A stretch of 44,124 nucleotides of DNA from Clostridiales bacterium (GTDB taxonomy: Bacteria > Bacillota > Clostridia > Oscillospirales > Oscillospiraceae), in the NCBI GenBank assembly GCA_004555205.1, contig SFIY01000015.1:1-44124 (forward strand). Direction: 5' to 3'. The position numbers and the translations under genes were made by a program. The first letter of the stretch is position 1; every line of letters begins with the position of its first letter. Shown here in pieces: positions 22,160 through 31,047 of the stretch. The notes below the pieces were generated by a model. That model searched no databases. It was not told the DNA's origin and was given only the letters and a program-made list of their open reading frames with translations.

Positions 22160-23140
22160 TCAAATGTTCTGCTGTGCCAGCAGACGGCACGCATCCCTGC
22201 CGATCACACCATGGCAGTCGCCAAGGCGATTTTGCAGCGCATCCATGGAAAAGCGGCATCCGACCAAGGCTTTTTCCAGCTCCGGCGCACTTTGCCAGTC
22301 CATGGCGTCGGAGTAGACCTGCGCCGCCCGGACAACACCGCTCTCCACCTGCAGCCGGAGCTGCAGGCTGCCCCAATCAAACTGTCCTTCACAGGAAAAG
22401 GTGAAGGGCAGCTGCCGCCCGTAATTCCATTCCCAACTGCGGTTGCGAAGAGAAAGGGCCTTGACGACAGCGTCGTCTATATCGCTTGCTGTGACGGGTT
22501 CTGCGCGCAGGCCGTAAACCTGCTCAAAGGCGGCTGTCATCTGCCGGATCAGCATGGGAACGGTCAGCCCCGGACACAGTTGGCACAGATTGCACACCCG
22601 GGAGCGGACAGAGTCTACGCCCTTGGCGGCCAACTTTGCCTTGGACGGATGGAGATAGCGGCTCATGCGGTCCATGTCCACATTTACCAACAGCGTGCCG
22701 TGATGATAAGAGCGCGTTCCGTTTCTGTAAAAGGCGTTGCCGGATATTTTCCGGCCCTCCGCCAGAATGTCATTGCGGCCGCTGCGAATGGCCTGCAGCC
22801 CCAAATTGCGGCAGGCCGTGATGATGACCTCCAACTGCCGGTCCAGATCATAGTCAGCAGTGGGCACCAGGAAGGTGAAGTTCAAATTGCCCAGATCGTG
22901 GAACACGGCACCGCCGCCGGAAAGACGGCGTGCCAGATGACCGCCCTCCTCCTCCAACAGCGTGGTGCGGCATTCCTTCCAGGCGTTCTGATTGCGGCCG
23001 ATGACCACGGTATTTTGGTTCTGCCACAGGTACAGAATGCAGCAGCCGTCCTCTACCGTTTCCAGCAGATGCTCCTCCACTGCCAAATTATAATAGGGGT
23101 CAAAGGATTCGCTGTGATATAGTTTCAGCTTTTGTATCAT
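22160..23140 (-). CDS. lplA: Lipoate-protein ligase A
   Basis: A 326-residue enzyme that activates lipoate with ATP and attaches it to the lysine of GcvH. The N-terminal catalytic domain has the RRLSGGGAVFHDLGNLNFTF block (71-90) and RKISGNAF with the catalytic-site Lys131, followed by a C-terminal accessory domain. Within the usually Cys-free segment after SVRSRV there is an unusual CNLCQLC (Cys183, 186, 189). It lies between gcvPB and lpdA in the gcv operon, which fits a dedicated role in lipoylating GcvH from scavenged lipoate. Confidence 0.95.
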   Translation of the reverse strand: MIQKLKLYHSESFDPYYNLAVEEHLLETVEDGCCILYLWQNQNTVVIGRNQNAWKECRTTLLEEEGGHLARRLSGGGAVFHDLGNLNFTFLVPTADYDLDRQLEVIITACRNLGLQAIRSGRNDILAEGRKISGNAFYRNGTRSYHHGTLLVNVDMDRMSRYLHPSKAKLAAKGVDSVRSRVCNLCQLCPGLTVPMLIRQMTAAFEQVYGLRAEPVTASDIDDAVVKALSLRNRSWEWNYGRQLPFTFSCEGQFDWGSLQLRLQVESGVVRAAQVYSDAMDWQSAPELEKALVGCRFSMDALQNRLGDCHGVIGRDACRLLAQQNI

Positions 23141-23146
23141 ATTGAA

Positions 23147-24550
23147 TCACGCCTTTTGCCAGCGCACGACGGGACGGCGGGCTGCCTGCACCTCGTCGGG
23201 ACGGCCGATCTGCGCGTTATGAGGCGCATGATGCATCCATTCCGGATCGGTATGACCCAGCTCGTACAGCTTGCCGAACACCTCGGCGGCCCAATCCAGC
23301 GTCTCGCGGCTTTCCGTTTCGGTAGGCTCCAACATCAGTGCTTCGTGAACGATCAGGGGGAAGTACATGGTGGGCGGGTGCATACCATAGTCGATGAGCG
23401 ACTTGGCCACATCCAGTGCAGACACGCCGGTCTCCTTTTTAAATTCGCTCAGATCCAGCACAAATTCATGCATACAGAGGCGGTCAAAGGCAGGGGTAAA
23501 GGTGCCCTTGATTCGGTGCATGAGGTAGTTGGCGTTCAGCACGGCGTTTTGCGCCGCTTCGGGGATGCCCTCACGGCCCAGTGTCATGATATAGGTCAGC
23601 GCCTTCACTACCACCAGGAAGTTACCGGCGAAGGAACGCACCTGCAGACATTCAGACCCCGTCATCAGGGACGATTGCGGCAGATACGGCATCAAAAATT
23701 CCTTGCAGCCCACAGCACCTGCGCCGGGACCGCCGCCGCCGTGAGGCGTGGCAAATGTCTTGTGCAGGTTCATGTGGATGCAGTCAAAGCCCATGTCGCC
23801 GGGGCGTACCACGCCCATAACGGCGTTCAGGTTGGCCCCGTCATAGTAGCACAGCCCCCCTGCTTCGTGGACAAGACGGGTAATTTCCAGAATGTTCTCG
23901 TCAAAAATGCCCACGGTATTGGGGTTGGTCAGCATCAAACCGGCGGTATCCTCACCCAGTACGGCACGCAGCGCCTCCAGGTCCACACAGCCGTTGGGGG
24001 CGGAGGGAATGTTCACCACCTGATAGCCGCACATGGCGGCGGTGGCGGGATTGGTGCCATGGGCGGAGTCGGGCACAATGATCTTGGTGCGCTTGCTGTC
24101 ACCGCGGGCATCGTGATATTGCTTAATCAGCAATACGCCGGTAAATTCGCCGTGGGCGCCGGCGGCAGGCTGGAAGGTCATACCGTCCATACCGGCAATC
24201 CGGCACAGATACTGCGCGGCGGTGTCCAGCACCTCCCGGCAGCCGCTCACCGTGTGGGCGGGAGCAAGAGGATGGATGTTGGTAAAGCCTGGCAGAGACG
24301 CCATCTCCTCGTCAATACGGGGATTGTATTTCATGGTGCACGAGCCAAGAGGGTAAAAGCCGCAGTTGACGCCGTGAACATGACGGCACAGCGCCGTATA
24401 GTGGCGGCTGAGATCGGTTTCGCTGATCTCCGGCAGGGCGGGAGCCGTATCGCGCACCAGCTCCCGGGGCAGCTCGGCCGGCGGCACATCGCACACAGGC
24501 AGCACCGTCATGCGGCGGCCGGGAACACTTTTTTCAAAAATCAGCTTCAT
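23147..24550 (-). CDS. gcvPB: Glycine dehydrogenase (decarboxylating) subunit 2
   Basis: The 467-residue PLP-binding half of the split P protein, which decarboxylates glycine and passes aminomethyl to lipoyl-GcvH. The cofactor lysine is Lys264 in MNLHKTFATPHGGGGPGAG. FYPLGSCTMKYNP and the PDSAHGTNPA block are typical of the family. The ATG at 24550 overlaps the gcvPA stop by four bases and has GGGAGGTG upstream; the frame extends to 24571 but that part is inside gcvPA. Split P proteins are usual in Firmicutes. Confidence 0.96.
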   Translation of the reverse strand: MKLIFEKSVPGRRMTVLPVCDVPPAELPRELVRDTAPALPEISETDLSRHYTALCRHVHGVNCGFYPLGSCTMKYNPRIDEEMASLPGFTNIHPLAPAHTVSGCREVLDTAAQYLCRIAGMDGMTFQPAAGAHGEFTGVLLIKQYHDARGDSKRTKIIVPDSAHGTNPATAAMCGYQVVNIPSAPNGCVDLEALRAVLGEDTAGLMLTNPNTVGIFDENILEITRLVHEAGGLCYYDGANLNAVMGVVRPGDMGFDCIHMNLHKTFATPHGGGGPGAGAVGCKEFLMPYLPQSSLMTGSECLQVRSFAGNFLVVVKALTYIMTLGREGIPEAAQNAVLNANYLMHRIKGTFTPAFDRLCMHEFVLDLSEFKKETGVSALDVAKSLIDYGMHPPTMYFPLIVHEALMLEPTETESRETLDWAAEVFGKLYELGHTDPEWMHHAPHNAQIGRPDEVQAARRPVVRWQKA

Positions 24551-25866
24551 TTTTCCAGCACCTCCCTGCAAATGGCAATGGCCCGATCCAGTGCGGCCCG
24601 ATCAGCCTTCTCTGTGGCGCACCACAGAATACCGCCGTTCTCCACAGGCAGTCCGCCCAGAATATCAGCCTTTTCCAATGCGTCTAACACCTCGTCGGCC
24701 CGGGGCATATCGGTAACGAACTCATGGAAGAAAGGACCGGTATAGCGCAGCGTGACGCCTTCAATGGCCGTAAGGCCCTCGGCCAGATAATGGGCCTTGG
24801 CCATGGACTGCCGGGCGGCTTCGGCCATGCCGTCGGGGCCCATGGCGGCCATGTATACGCTGGCTGTCAAGGCGCACAGCGCCTGGTTGGAGCAGATGTT
24901 GCTGCCGGCTTTTTCGCGGCGGATATGCTGCTCACGAGCCTGCAGGGACAGCACATAGGCGCGCTCGCCCTTACTGTCCGTGGTTTCACCCACAATACGG
25001 CCGGGCAGCTTACGCATATGCTTGGCGGTGGTGGCCATATAGCCCAGATACGGGCCGCCGAAGCTGAGGGGCATACCCAAGGGCTGGCCCTCGCCCACGG
25101 CAACATCAGCGCCGCAGTCCCGGGGTGTTTTGACGATGGCAAGGGAAATGGGATGGCAGCCCATGATATACATGGCGCCGTGATCGTGGACGATCTCACC
25201 CAGCGTTTCGGCGGCCTCAAACTGGCCGTAGAAGTTCGGCTGCTGGACATAGAAGGAGGCCACATCGTCGCCAAGCATCTCACGCAGGGCGTCGGGGTCG
25301 GTTCTGCCGTCCTTCATGGGCACAATGCGCATTTCGTCACCTGTGCCGTAGCAGTAGGTGCGGATGGTATTGATCGTGTCGGGATGGGCGGCGGCGGACA
25401 CCAGCGTTACACGGCGCTTACGGTCACGGCACATGGCGGCGGCCTCTGCGGCGGCGGTGGCGCCGTCATAGACGGAGGCGTTGGACACATCCATGCCCGT
25501 CAGCTCACAGATCATAGTCTGATACTCAAAGATGGACTGCAGCACACCCTGGCTCATTTCCGCCTGATAGGGCGTATAGGCGGTGAGGAACTCCTCCTTG
25601 TTGGGAATGAATTTCACAATACTGGGGATGTAGTGGTCATAAGCGCCGGCGCCTCTGAGCACGGTGGAGAACACGCGGTTCTTTGCCGCCATGGCGGATA
25701 CGGCGCGGTTGACCTCGCACTCGCTCATGCCGGCGGGGATGTCCGGCCCGCCGTCCAGATACATCTCCTGCGGCACATCCCGGTACAGATCACGGAAATC
25801 CTGCAAGCCCAGAGCGCGGAGCATTTCCTCCCGCTCCTGGGGTGTGGAGGGAATATAGCTTCCCAT
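24547..25866 (-). CDS. gcvPA: Glycine dehydrogenase (decarboxylating) subunit 1
   Basis: The 439-residue partner of GcvPB, forming the heterotetrameric P protein. It begins MGSYIPSTPQEREEMLRALG as the family does and contains the conserved GAGAYDHYIPSIV, TAYTPYQAEMSQGVLQ, FEYQTMI, YDGATAAAEAA and VGEGQPLGMPLSFGGPYLG blocks. It lacks the PLP lysine, as expected for this subunit. The start at 25866 has GGGGAGGTG seven or so bases away and lies one base after the gcvH stop. Confidence 0.96.
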   Translation of the reverse strand: MGSYIPSTPQEREEMLRALGLQDFRDLYRDVPQEMYLDGGPDIPAGMSECEVNRAVSAMAAKNRVFSTVLRGAGAYDHYIPSIVKFIPNKEEFLTAYTPYQAEMSQGVLQSIFEYQTMICELTGMDVSNASVYDGATAAAEAAAMCRDRKRRVTLVSAAAHPDTINTIRTYCYGTGDEMRIVPMKDGRTDPDALREMLGDDVASFYVQQPNFYGQFEAAETLGEIVHDHGAMYIMGCHPISLAIVKTPRDCGADVAVGEGQPLGMPLSFGGPYLGYMATTAKHMRKLPGRIVGETTDSKGERAYVLSLQAREQHIRREKAGSNICSNQALCALTASVYMAAMGPDGMAEAARQSMAKAHYLAEGLTAIEGVTLRYTGPFFHEFVTDMPRADEVLDALEKADILGGLPVENGGILWCATEKADRAALDRAIAICREVLEK

Positions 25867-25867
25867 A

Positions 25868-26251
25868 TCACACCTCCCCGTTTTCGCAGAAGGTCTCGTA
25901 ATCGGAAGCGGACAGCAGCTCTTCACTGCCGGAAACGTTTTCTACCTTGATAATCCATGCACCGTAGGGGTCGCTGTTGAGCATCTCAGGGGCGTCCAGC
26001 AGCTCCTCGTTCACGGCGCAGACAGTACCGCTCAGCGGGGAAATCAGATCGCTGACAGCCTTGACAGACTCCACATCGCCGAAGGGCTCGCCTGCGGTGA
26101 CGGTATCGCCCTCCTGAGGCAGATTGACAAAAACCACATCACCCAAAGCATCTTGTGCGAAGTCGGAAATGCCCACGACGGCTACATCGCCGTCTGTCAT
26201 CACCCATTCGTGGGACTTGGAATACTGCAGATTCGTAGGATAATTCATCAT
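25868..26251 (-). CDS. gcvH: Glycine cleavage system H protein
   Basis: A 127-residue lipoyl carrier that shuttles the aminomethyl group among P, T and L proteins. The lipoylated lysine is Lys64 in GDVESVKAVSDL, and SKSHEWV at the start and the C-terminal PYGAWIIKV block are typical. Two ATG codons are in tandem (26251, 26248) behind GGAGG; the second has the better spacing. It lies between the gcvT-shmt fusion and gcvPA. Confidence 0.96.
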   Translation of the reverse strand: MMNYPTNLQYSKSHEWVMTDGDVAVVGISDFAQDALGDVVFVNLPQEGDTVTAGEPFGDVESVKAVSDLISPLSGTVCAVNEELLDAPEMLNSDPYGAWIIKVENVSGSEELLSASDYETFCENGEV

Positions 26252-26311
26252 AGTACCTCCGTTTTATTGTATTTTTGTTGTTGGAATTGAGATGTTCGGT
26301 GTGGCGCCGCA

Positions 26312-26340
26312 GGGGAATACGGCACAGGACCGTATTCCCC
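26312..26340 (-). other. Intercistronic hairpin between the gcvT-shmt fusion and gcvH
   Basis: An 11-base perfect stem (26312-26322 with 26330-26340, loop CACAGGA) without a T-tract, in the only long gap (121 bases) within the operon. It may stabilise or process the mRNA and set the relative amounts of the two parts. Confidence 0.4.
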
Positions 26341-26372
26341 GTGGCACGCGGAGAAAACGCAGGAAAAAGATC

Positions 26373-29021
26373 TTACAGACCGATCTGACCGGCAAATTCG
26401 CCCAGAGCCCGGTCGAACGCATCGCCGGAGAAGCAGTACTTCATTTCGGTGTAGCCGCTGCGCAGACGGGCCACATCCTCGGTAATATCACGATCACGCA
26501 GGATGCAGTCGGCCATCATGGCGGCCAACTGTTCAAACTCCTTCTTGCCGAAGCCGAAACGGGTCATTTCGCTCACGCCCATGCGCAGTGCACCGGAGGC
26601 GGTGAAGCCCTCCTCGTCCGGGGTGGCCTGATAGTTGACGATCACATTATTGCGCTCCAGACGCTCGGCGATCCGGGGGCCTGCGCCATAGCCTACGGAC
26701 ACGATGACCTGATGCGTCTCGGTGTAGTCATTGGCCGGGTCGCCCGCCACATTCAGCCCCTGGGCCTTCAGCGCCTTGGCGAAATGCTTGGCATTTTCGA
26801 TAATGGCCTTCTGGTAGGCATCCTTAAAATAATTCATCTCATAGGCGGCCATCAGGAAGCCCAACTGGGTGCCCAGATGATGGTTGGATACGCTGCCGGG
26901 GAAGGCGCGGCTTTCAATGGTTTTCCACAGATCGTACTTGAGATCGTCCTCTTGATAGTTCACGCCGATGACGCCGCGCTGAGGACCGAAGAAGGTCTTG
27001 TGCGTGGAGCCGGTAACGATCTCGGCGCCCTCCTCGAAGGGCTTCTGGAAGTGGTCGCCCACCAGACCCAGCACATGGGCCATGTCGTACATAATGGTGG
27101 TGGGGATCTTCTGCTCATCCACAAATTGACGGATGGCGGCCACAGGCTCTTTGTGCAGCACCATGCTCTTGCCGAAGATGATGAGCTCGGGGCGGTACTG
27201 CTCGATGACCTTCTTGGTCTGCTCCACATCGATCTTGTAGATGTTGTCCTTGCACACGGGGAAATTCACCACGGCGCTGCGCTCGGTAACGGGATCCACG
27301 GCGATGTAGTCGTGGAGTGCGCCCATGGGCTGCGCGGACAGGTGACCGCCCTTGATGATGTGGTTGTTCAGCACATAACCCAGCCGCTGAGGCGTCCGCT
27401 TGCGGTCCAGCCGGTTCTTCCAGTCCATCAGTGCGGAAAATACCGCCATATTGGACATCTGGCCGCTGATCACACGGGTCTCCACTTCGGTGCAGCCGAA
27501 GTATTTGCGCATCTCGTCTACCAGCAGCTGCTCCACCCGGTCGATGAACTTGGTGCCCTGATAGTAGAAGGTGTCTTTGTCGTAGAACGCCAGAATCTTC
27601 TTATGCTCGGCATAGCGGAAGGCCGGATCGCTGGCACACAGCAGCTGCACGGCGCGGCTGGGGGTATTCTCGGAGGGAATCAGGTTGATGCAGCGCTTTT
27701 GACGCCACTGGTGATTCTCACCTGCCTTCTTCAGCAGCTCCAGTGCCTTGACGGGGCTCTCCTCGCGGCCGATCTCCGCCTTTTCAAGCTCGTGACCGTA
27801 GAGCAGGGGACGGGCAAAGGGAGGTGCGCCCACACTCATGTGACGGGCGGGGATCACGGCGCGGAGCCGCTTGCCGCGAATGTCCACTTCCACGATCTCA
27901 TCTTCCAGAATGTCGCTGTCAATGTAGCACATGCCGATGGCGCGCTTGGCGGTCTCATCCTTAATGACCGTTTCCAGACCCTCGCCCTCGGAGCGGTAGT
28001 AAGGCACCATGGTGCCGCTGGTCACCCAGCCCACCTGTTTCTCATTCCGATACACGGCCATACCGCCGCGCATGACACCGCGATCCAGCAGTGCGATAGG
28101 ACGAATACGGCGGGGCAGCGCCGTCATGTCGGAGAAGTCGCGGTTCATGATGCGTTTGAAAGCGGCACTCTGCTCCTCCAACGGCTTGCGGCCGATGTAA
28201 TCGCCCTTCTGCTCGGAGAAGGATACGGCAAATTTGGCCAGCGGCACGGCAAAGATGGGCATGTTTTTGCCGTCAGCATCAACGCCCATTTCATGACCGT
28301 ACAGGGGCATGCAGGCCTCCATACGCAGCGTATCGCGGGCGCCCAGACCTGCGGGCTTGGCGCCCAGCTCCACCAGACGATTCCACAGCCACACAATGTC
28401 ACCGCTCTTGGTATAGACCTCATAGCCCAAAGGCTCACCGGTATAGCCGGTCTTGGCGACACGAACGGTGTGACCCTCCAGTTCCAGCGTGTTCAGGGCG
28501 TTTTTCATAGGCTCGGTGACGGCTTCGCCGCCGGAGAGAATCTGCATCAGCTCCTTGCTCTTGGGGCCCTGCACCGCAATGGCTGCCCAATCGCCGGAGA
28601 TGTCGGTGACGGTGCAGTTGAAATCCTTGCAGACGGCGCTCAGATGAGCCAGATCCTTCTCCTTGTTGGCCGCGTTGACCACCAGCAGATACCGTTCGTC
28701 CTCGTAGCGGTACAGATACGCGTCATCCACGGCGCTGCCGTCCGTATCGGGAATGATGCAGTACTGGGCCATGTTCAGGTCAAGTCCTGCCACATTGCTG
28801 GTCAGAACGTGCTGCAAAAAGGCCAGACGGTCAGGCCCTTCAATCAGCAGACGGCCCATGTGAGACACATCGAACAGGGAACAGGCGTGACGGGTATACA
28901 GGTGCTCGGCTACAATGCCGGAGGGATACTGGATGGGCATTTCCCATCCTCCGAAGTCCACCATGGTGGCGCCGGCTTGAACGTGTACATCATACAACTG
29001 TGTGCGCTTAAGCTGACTCAT
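26373..29021 (-). CDS. Fusion of glycine cleavage T protein and serine hydroxymethyltransferase
   Basis: An 882-residue protein of two complete enzymes. Residues 1 to about 410 are GcvT (aminomethyltransferase): MVDFGGWEMPIQY, SLFDVSHMGR, VDD with the catalytic Asp near 99, KTGYTGEPLGYEVY, GLGARDTLRMEACMPLYGHE, and a C-terminal barrel. After a short linker (about 411-425), the rest resembles a PLP fold-type I serine hydroxymethyltransferase: NLIPSENTPSRAV (446-458), QGTKFIDRVE, YDMAHVLGL, and the PLP lysine Lys675 in GSTHKTFFGPQRG. The SHMT part is divergent from standard GlyA. The first enzyme makes 5,10-methylene-THF from glycine and the second uses it to make serine, so the fusion joins two consecutive steps. 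The ATG at 29021 has AGGAGG; the frame extends to 29087 through leader sequence. Confidence 0.93.
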   Translation of the reverse strand: MSQLKRTQLYDVHVQAGATMVDFGGWEMPIQYPSGIVAEHLYTRHACSLFDVSHMGRLLIEGPDRLAFLQHVLTSNVAGLDLNMAQYCIIPDTDGSAVDDAYLYRYEDERYLLVVNAANKEKDLAHLSAVCKDFNCTVTDISGDWAAIAVQGPKSKELMQILSGGEAVTEPMKNALNTLELEGHTVRVAKTGYTGEPLGYEVYTKSGDIVWLWNRLVELGAKPAGLGARDTLRMEACMPLYGHEMGVDADGKNMPIFAVPLAKFAVSFSEQKGDYIGRKPLEEQSAAFKRIMNRDFSDMTALPRRIRPIALLDRGVMRGGMAVYRNEKQVGWVTSGTMVPYYRSEGEGLETVIKDETAKRAIGMCYIDSDILEDEIVEVDIRGKRLRAVIPARHMSVGAPPFARPLLYGHELEKAEIGREESPVKALELLKKAGENHQWRQKRCINLIPSENTPSRAVQLLCASDPAFRYAEHKKILAFYDKDTFYYQGTKFIDRVEQLLVDEMRKYFGCTEVETRVISGQMSNMAVFSALMDWKNRLDRKRTPQRLGYVLNNHIIKGGHLSAQPMGALHDYIAVDPVTERSAVVNFPVCKDNIYKIDVEQTKKVIEQYRPELIIFGKSMVLHKEPVAAIRQFVDEQKIPTTIMYDMAHVLGLVGDHFQKPFEEGAEIVTGSTHKTFFGPQRGVIGVNYQEDDLKYDLWKTIESRAFPGSVSNHHLGTQLGFLMAAYEMNYFKDAYQKAIIENAKHFAKALKAQGLNVAGDPANDYTETHQVIVSVGYGAGPRIAERLERNNVIVNYQATPDEEGFTASGALRMGVSEMTRFGFGKKEFEQLAAMMADCILRDRDITEDVARLRSGYTEMKYCFSGDAFDRALGEFAGQIGL

Positions 29022-29075
29022 GCAATACCTCCTGATTTTCATCAAATTATGTGTATAAACGGGGCGATTTGATGC

Positions 29076-29112
29076 AAAAAGGCACAAAATTTCCCTAAAG
29101 AAATTTTGTGCC
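29076..29112 (-). terminator. Riboswitch expression-platform terminator
   Basis: A 13-base perfect stem (29081-29093 with 29100-29112, 6-base loop) followed on the minus strand by five T. It starts at the last base of the second aptamer, 54 bases before the gcvT ATG. The sequence GTGTATAAACGG at the aptamer end has an exact inverse copy on the far side of the terminator (29051-29062). Confidence 0.9.
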
Positions 29113-29278
29113 TCCGTTTATACACCTGAGAGATTCCCTGCGCGTCTCACAGCGCAGGTTGCACCTTCGGTATGCGGCTGTAAACCGCACTTTTCGGAGC
29201 ATCGTCCGGAACCGGCCCTTTTGCCTGAGAGCTTTTGTCCCCTTCGGCGCCACAATGCATGTGAACTCTCCCGGTTCC
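29112..29278 (-). promoter_or_regulatory. Tandem glycine riboswitch
   Basis: Two glycine aptamers in series on the minus strand. Aptamer 1 (29208-29278) is closed by GGAACCGG/CCGGTTCC and contains GGGAGAGTT, CCGAAGGGG and CTCTCAGGCAAAAGG. Aptamer 2 (29112-29199) is closed by CTCCG/CGGAG and contains CCGAAGGTG and ATCTCTCAGGTG. These are the conserved words of the glycine riboswitch, which in this context normally turns on the glycine cleavage operon when glycine is abundant. The aptamers are only 8 bases apart, as in cooperative tandem forms. Confidence 0.95.
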
Positions 29279-29334
29279 TTCATCCGATACCTATTCAGTT
29301 TCTCAAAAACGGCCCAACCGTTTCTACATTTTTT

Positions 29335-29364
29335 AGTTTAGCATGGATAAACGACAGATGTCAA
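29335..29364 (-). promoter_or_regulatory. Promoter of the gcv operon
   Basis: Minus strand TTGACA (29359-29364), 18-base spacer, TAAACT (29335-29340). Transcription would begin about 45 bases before the first aptamer. Confidence 0.7.
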
Positions 29365-29566
29365 CTCTCGTTTTTGGAATATTTTATATTTTTTTTCGCC
29401 GCGTACCGTCTGCGCTCTGTCAAATCCGGCCGAAACGGCAGACGGCGGCAGGCCTGCCGACGGGAAAGAGATAACCACGACCCTGTCATAAACAGAGCCG
29501 CGGTTATGTATGAACCGTAGTAATAATAAATGAACGCGAGAGAACCGTGTTCTGGGGCAATGGTAT
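29365..29566. other. Gene-free stretch with several hairpins after pgi
   Basis: No gene is seen. CCGTCTGC/GCAGACGG (near 29406 and 29438) and a 14-base palindrome CGGCAGGCCTGCCG (near 29447) can fold, and one of them may end pgi transcription, but no clear T-tract follows in the pgi direction. Confidence 0.35.
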
Positions 29567-30904
29567 TCAGCGCCCTAATTTTGCCAGCAGTTGGCTGCGC
29601 AGCTCCTCATAGCCGGGCTTGCCCAGCAGGGCAAACATATTTTTCTTATAGGCCTCCACGCCGGGCTGGTCAAAGGGGTTCACATCCAGCAGATAGCCGC
29701 TCAGGCCGCAGGCGTATTCAAAGAAATAGATCATCTCGCCGAGGGTAAAGGCGTTTTTCCGTCCCGCGCGCAGGATGATGTTGGGCACGCCGCCCTCCAC
29801 ATGGGCCAGCAAGGTGCCGTCCATGGCCTGTGCGGCGATATAGTCCATGGACTTACCGGCCAGGAAGTTCAGGCCGTCGCCGTCGGACGGATCAAACGGC
29901 ACGGGATTCTCGTCGGCAGAGGCGCCGAAACGCACCACCGTTTCAAAGATGTGGCGCTCGCCCTGCTGGATGTACTGGCCCATGGAATGGAGGTCTGCCG
30001 TAAACTCCACGCTGGCAGGGAACAGGCCCTTGTTCTCCTTGCCCTCGGACTCGCCGTAGAGCTGCTTCCACCACTCCGCCATGAAGCGGAAGGAGGGCTC
30101 ATAGGCCGCCAGAATTTCAATGCGCTTGCCGGAGCGATACAATTCATAGCGCGCGGCGGCATACTGCCATGCCGGATTGGCGGCCATATCGTCTGCGCGG
30201 CAGGCTTCCTGCATGGCGGCAGCACCACTCATCAGCTCGTCAATGTCGATACCGGCCACGGCGATGGGCAGCAAACCCACGGCGGTCAGCACGCTGTAGC
30301 GTCCGCCGATATCGTCGGGTACCACAAAGGTCTCATAGCCGTTTTCATCGGCAAGGGCCTTCAGCGCGCCCCGCTCGCGGTCGGTGGTGGCATAGATGCG
30401 CTTGGCAGCTTCATCCTTGCCGTATTTTTCCTCCAACAATCGGCGGAAGAAGCGAAATGCCACCGCCGGCTCGGTGGTGGTGCCGGATTTGGAGATCACA
30501 TTCACGGAAAAGTCCACGCCGTCCAGCAGCGCCATGGTTTCGCTGAGCTGCTCGGAGGACAGGCCGTTGCCGACGAAGTAGATGTTGGGCGTATCCTTCT
30601 TTTTCAGGTTATAATTGGGGGAGCACAGGCACTCGATCACACCGCGCGCACCCAGATAGGAGCCGCCGATGCCGATGACTACCAGGGCCTGAGAGTCGCT
30701 TTGAATCTTCCCGGCGGCTTTCTTGATGCGCGAAAACTCCTCCCGGTCATAGTCGGTGGGCAGATGCACCCAGCCGGTGAACTCGCCGCCGATTCCGTCG
30801 CCTTTTTGCAGGCGGCCATGGCCGATGCGCAGGCGGGGGGATAATGCCGCTTCATAGGGCAGCGGCAGAAAACACTGTATATGGGACAGGTCAATTTGGA
30901 TCAT
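29567..30904 (-). CDS. pgi: Glucose-6-phosphate isomerase
   Basis: A 445-residue enzyme of the short Gram-positive type, interconverting glucose 6-phosphate and fructose 6-phosphate. The phosphate-binding motifs VIGIGGSYLGAR (76-87) and VISKSGTTTEPAVAFR (136-151), the GGRYSVLTAVGLLP signature and QQGERHIFETVVRF are present. The ATG at 30904 has GGAGG with seven bases spacing. It lies 143 bases downstream of malQ on the same strand and may share its transcript; the pair would send glucose from maltodextrins into glycolysis. Confidence 0.97.
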   Translation of the reverse strand: MIQIDLSHIQCFLPLPYEAALSPRLRIGHGRLQKGDGIGGEFTGWVHLPTDYDREEFSRIKKAAGKIQSDSQALVVIGIGGSYLGARGVIECLCSPNYNLKKKDTPNIYFVGNGLSSEQLSETMALLDGVDFSVNVISKSGTTTEPAVAFRFFRRLLEEKYGKDEAAKRIYATTDRERGALKALADENGYETFVVPDDIGGRYSVLTAVGLLPIAVAGIDIDELMSGAAAMQEACRADDMAANPAWQYAAARYELYRSGKRIEILAAYEPSFRFMAEWWKQLYGESEGKENKGLFPASVEFTADLHSMGQYIQQGERHIFETVVRFGASADENPVPFDPSDGDGLNFLAGKSMDYIAAQAMDGTLLAHVEGGVPNIILRAGRKNAFTLGEMIYFFEYACGLSGYLLDVNPFDQPGVEAYKKNMFALLGKPGYEELRSQLLAKLGR

Positions 30905-31047
30905 GATAATGCCTCCTGTGTAAATGTCTTTTTATTGTATATCGGAGCTGCCGGAAATACAAGCAAATTTTGTCGAATCCCATCGCCGCGACGGAAAGCG
31001 GTTTTCCGGTGCAGCGATGCCGAGAAAACGGACAGCAAAATAAGCGG

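Noticed and set aside
26292..29072. Very long plus-strand ORF (926 codons) opposite the GcvT-SHMT gene
   Set aside because: It is a mirror of GC-rich coding sequence on the other strand; His/Gly/Ala-rich translation with no family, while the minus-strand protein is clear.
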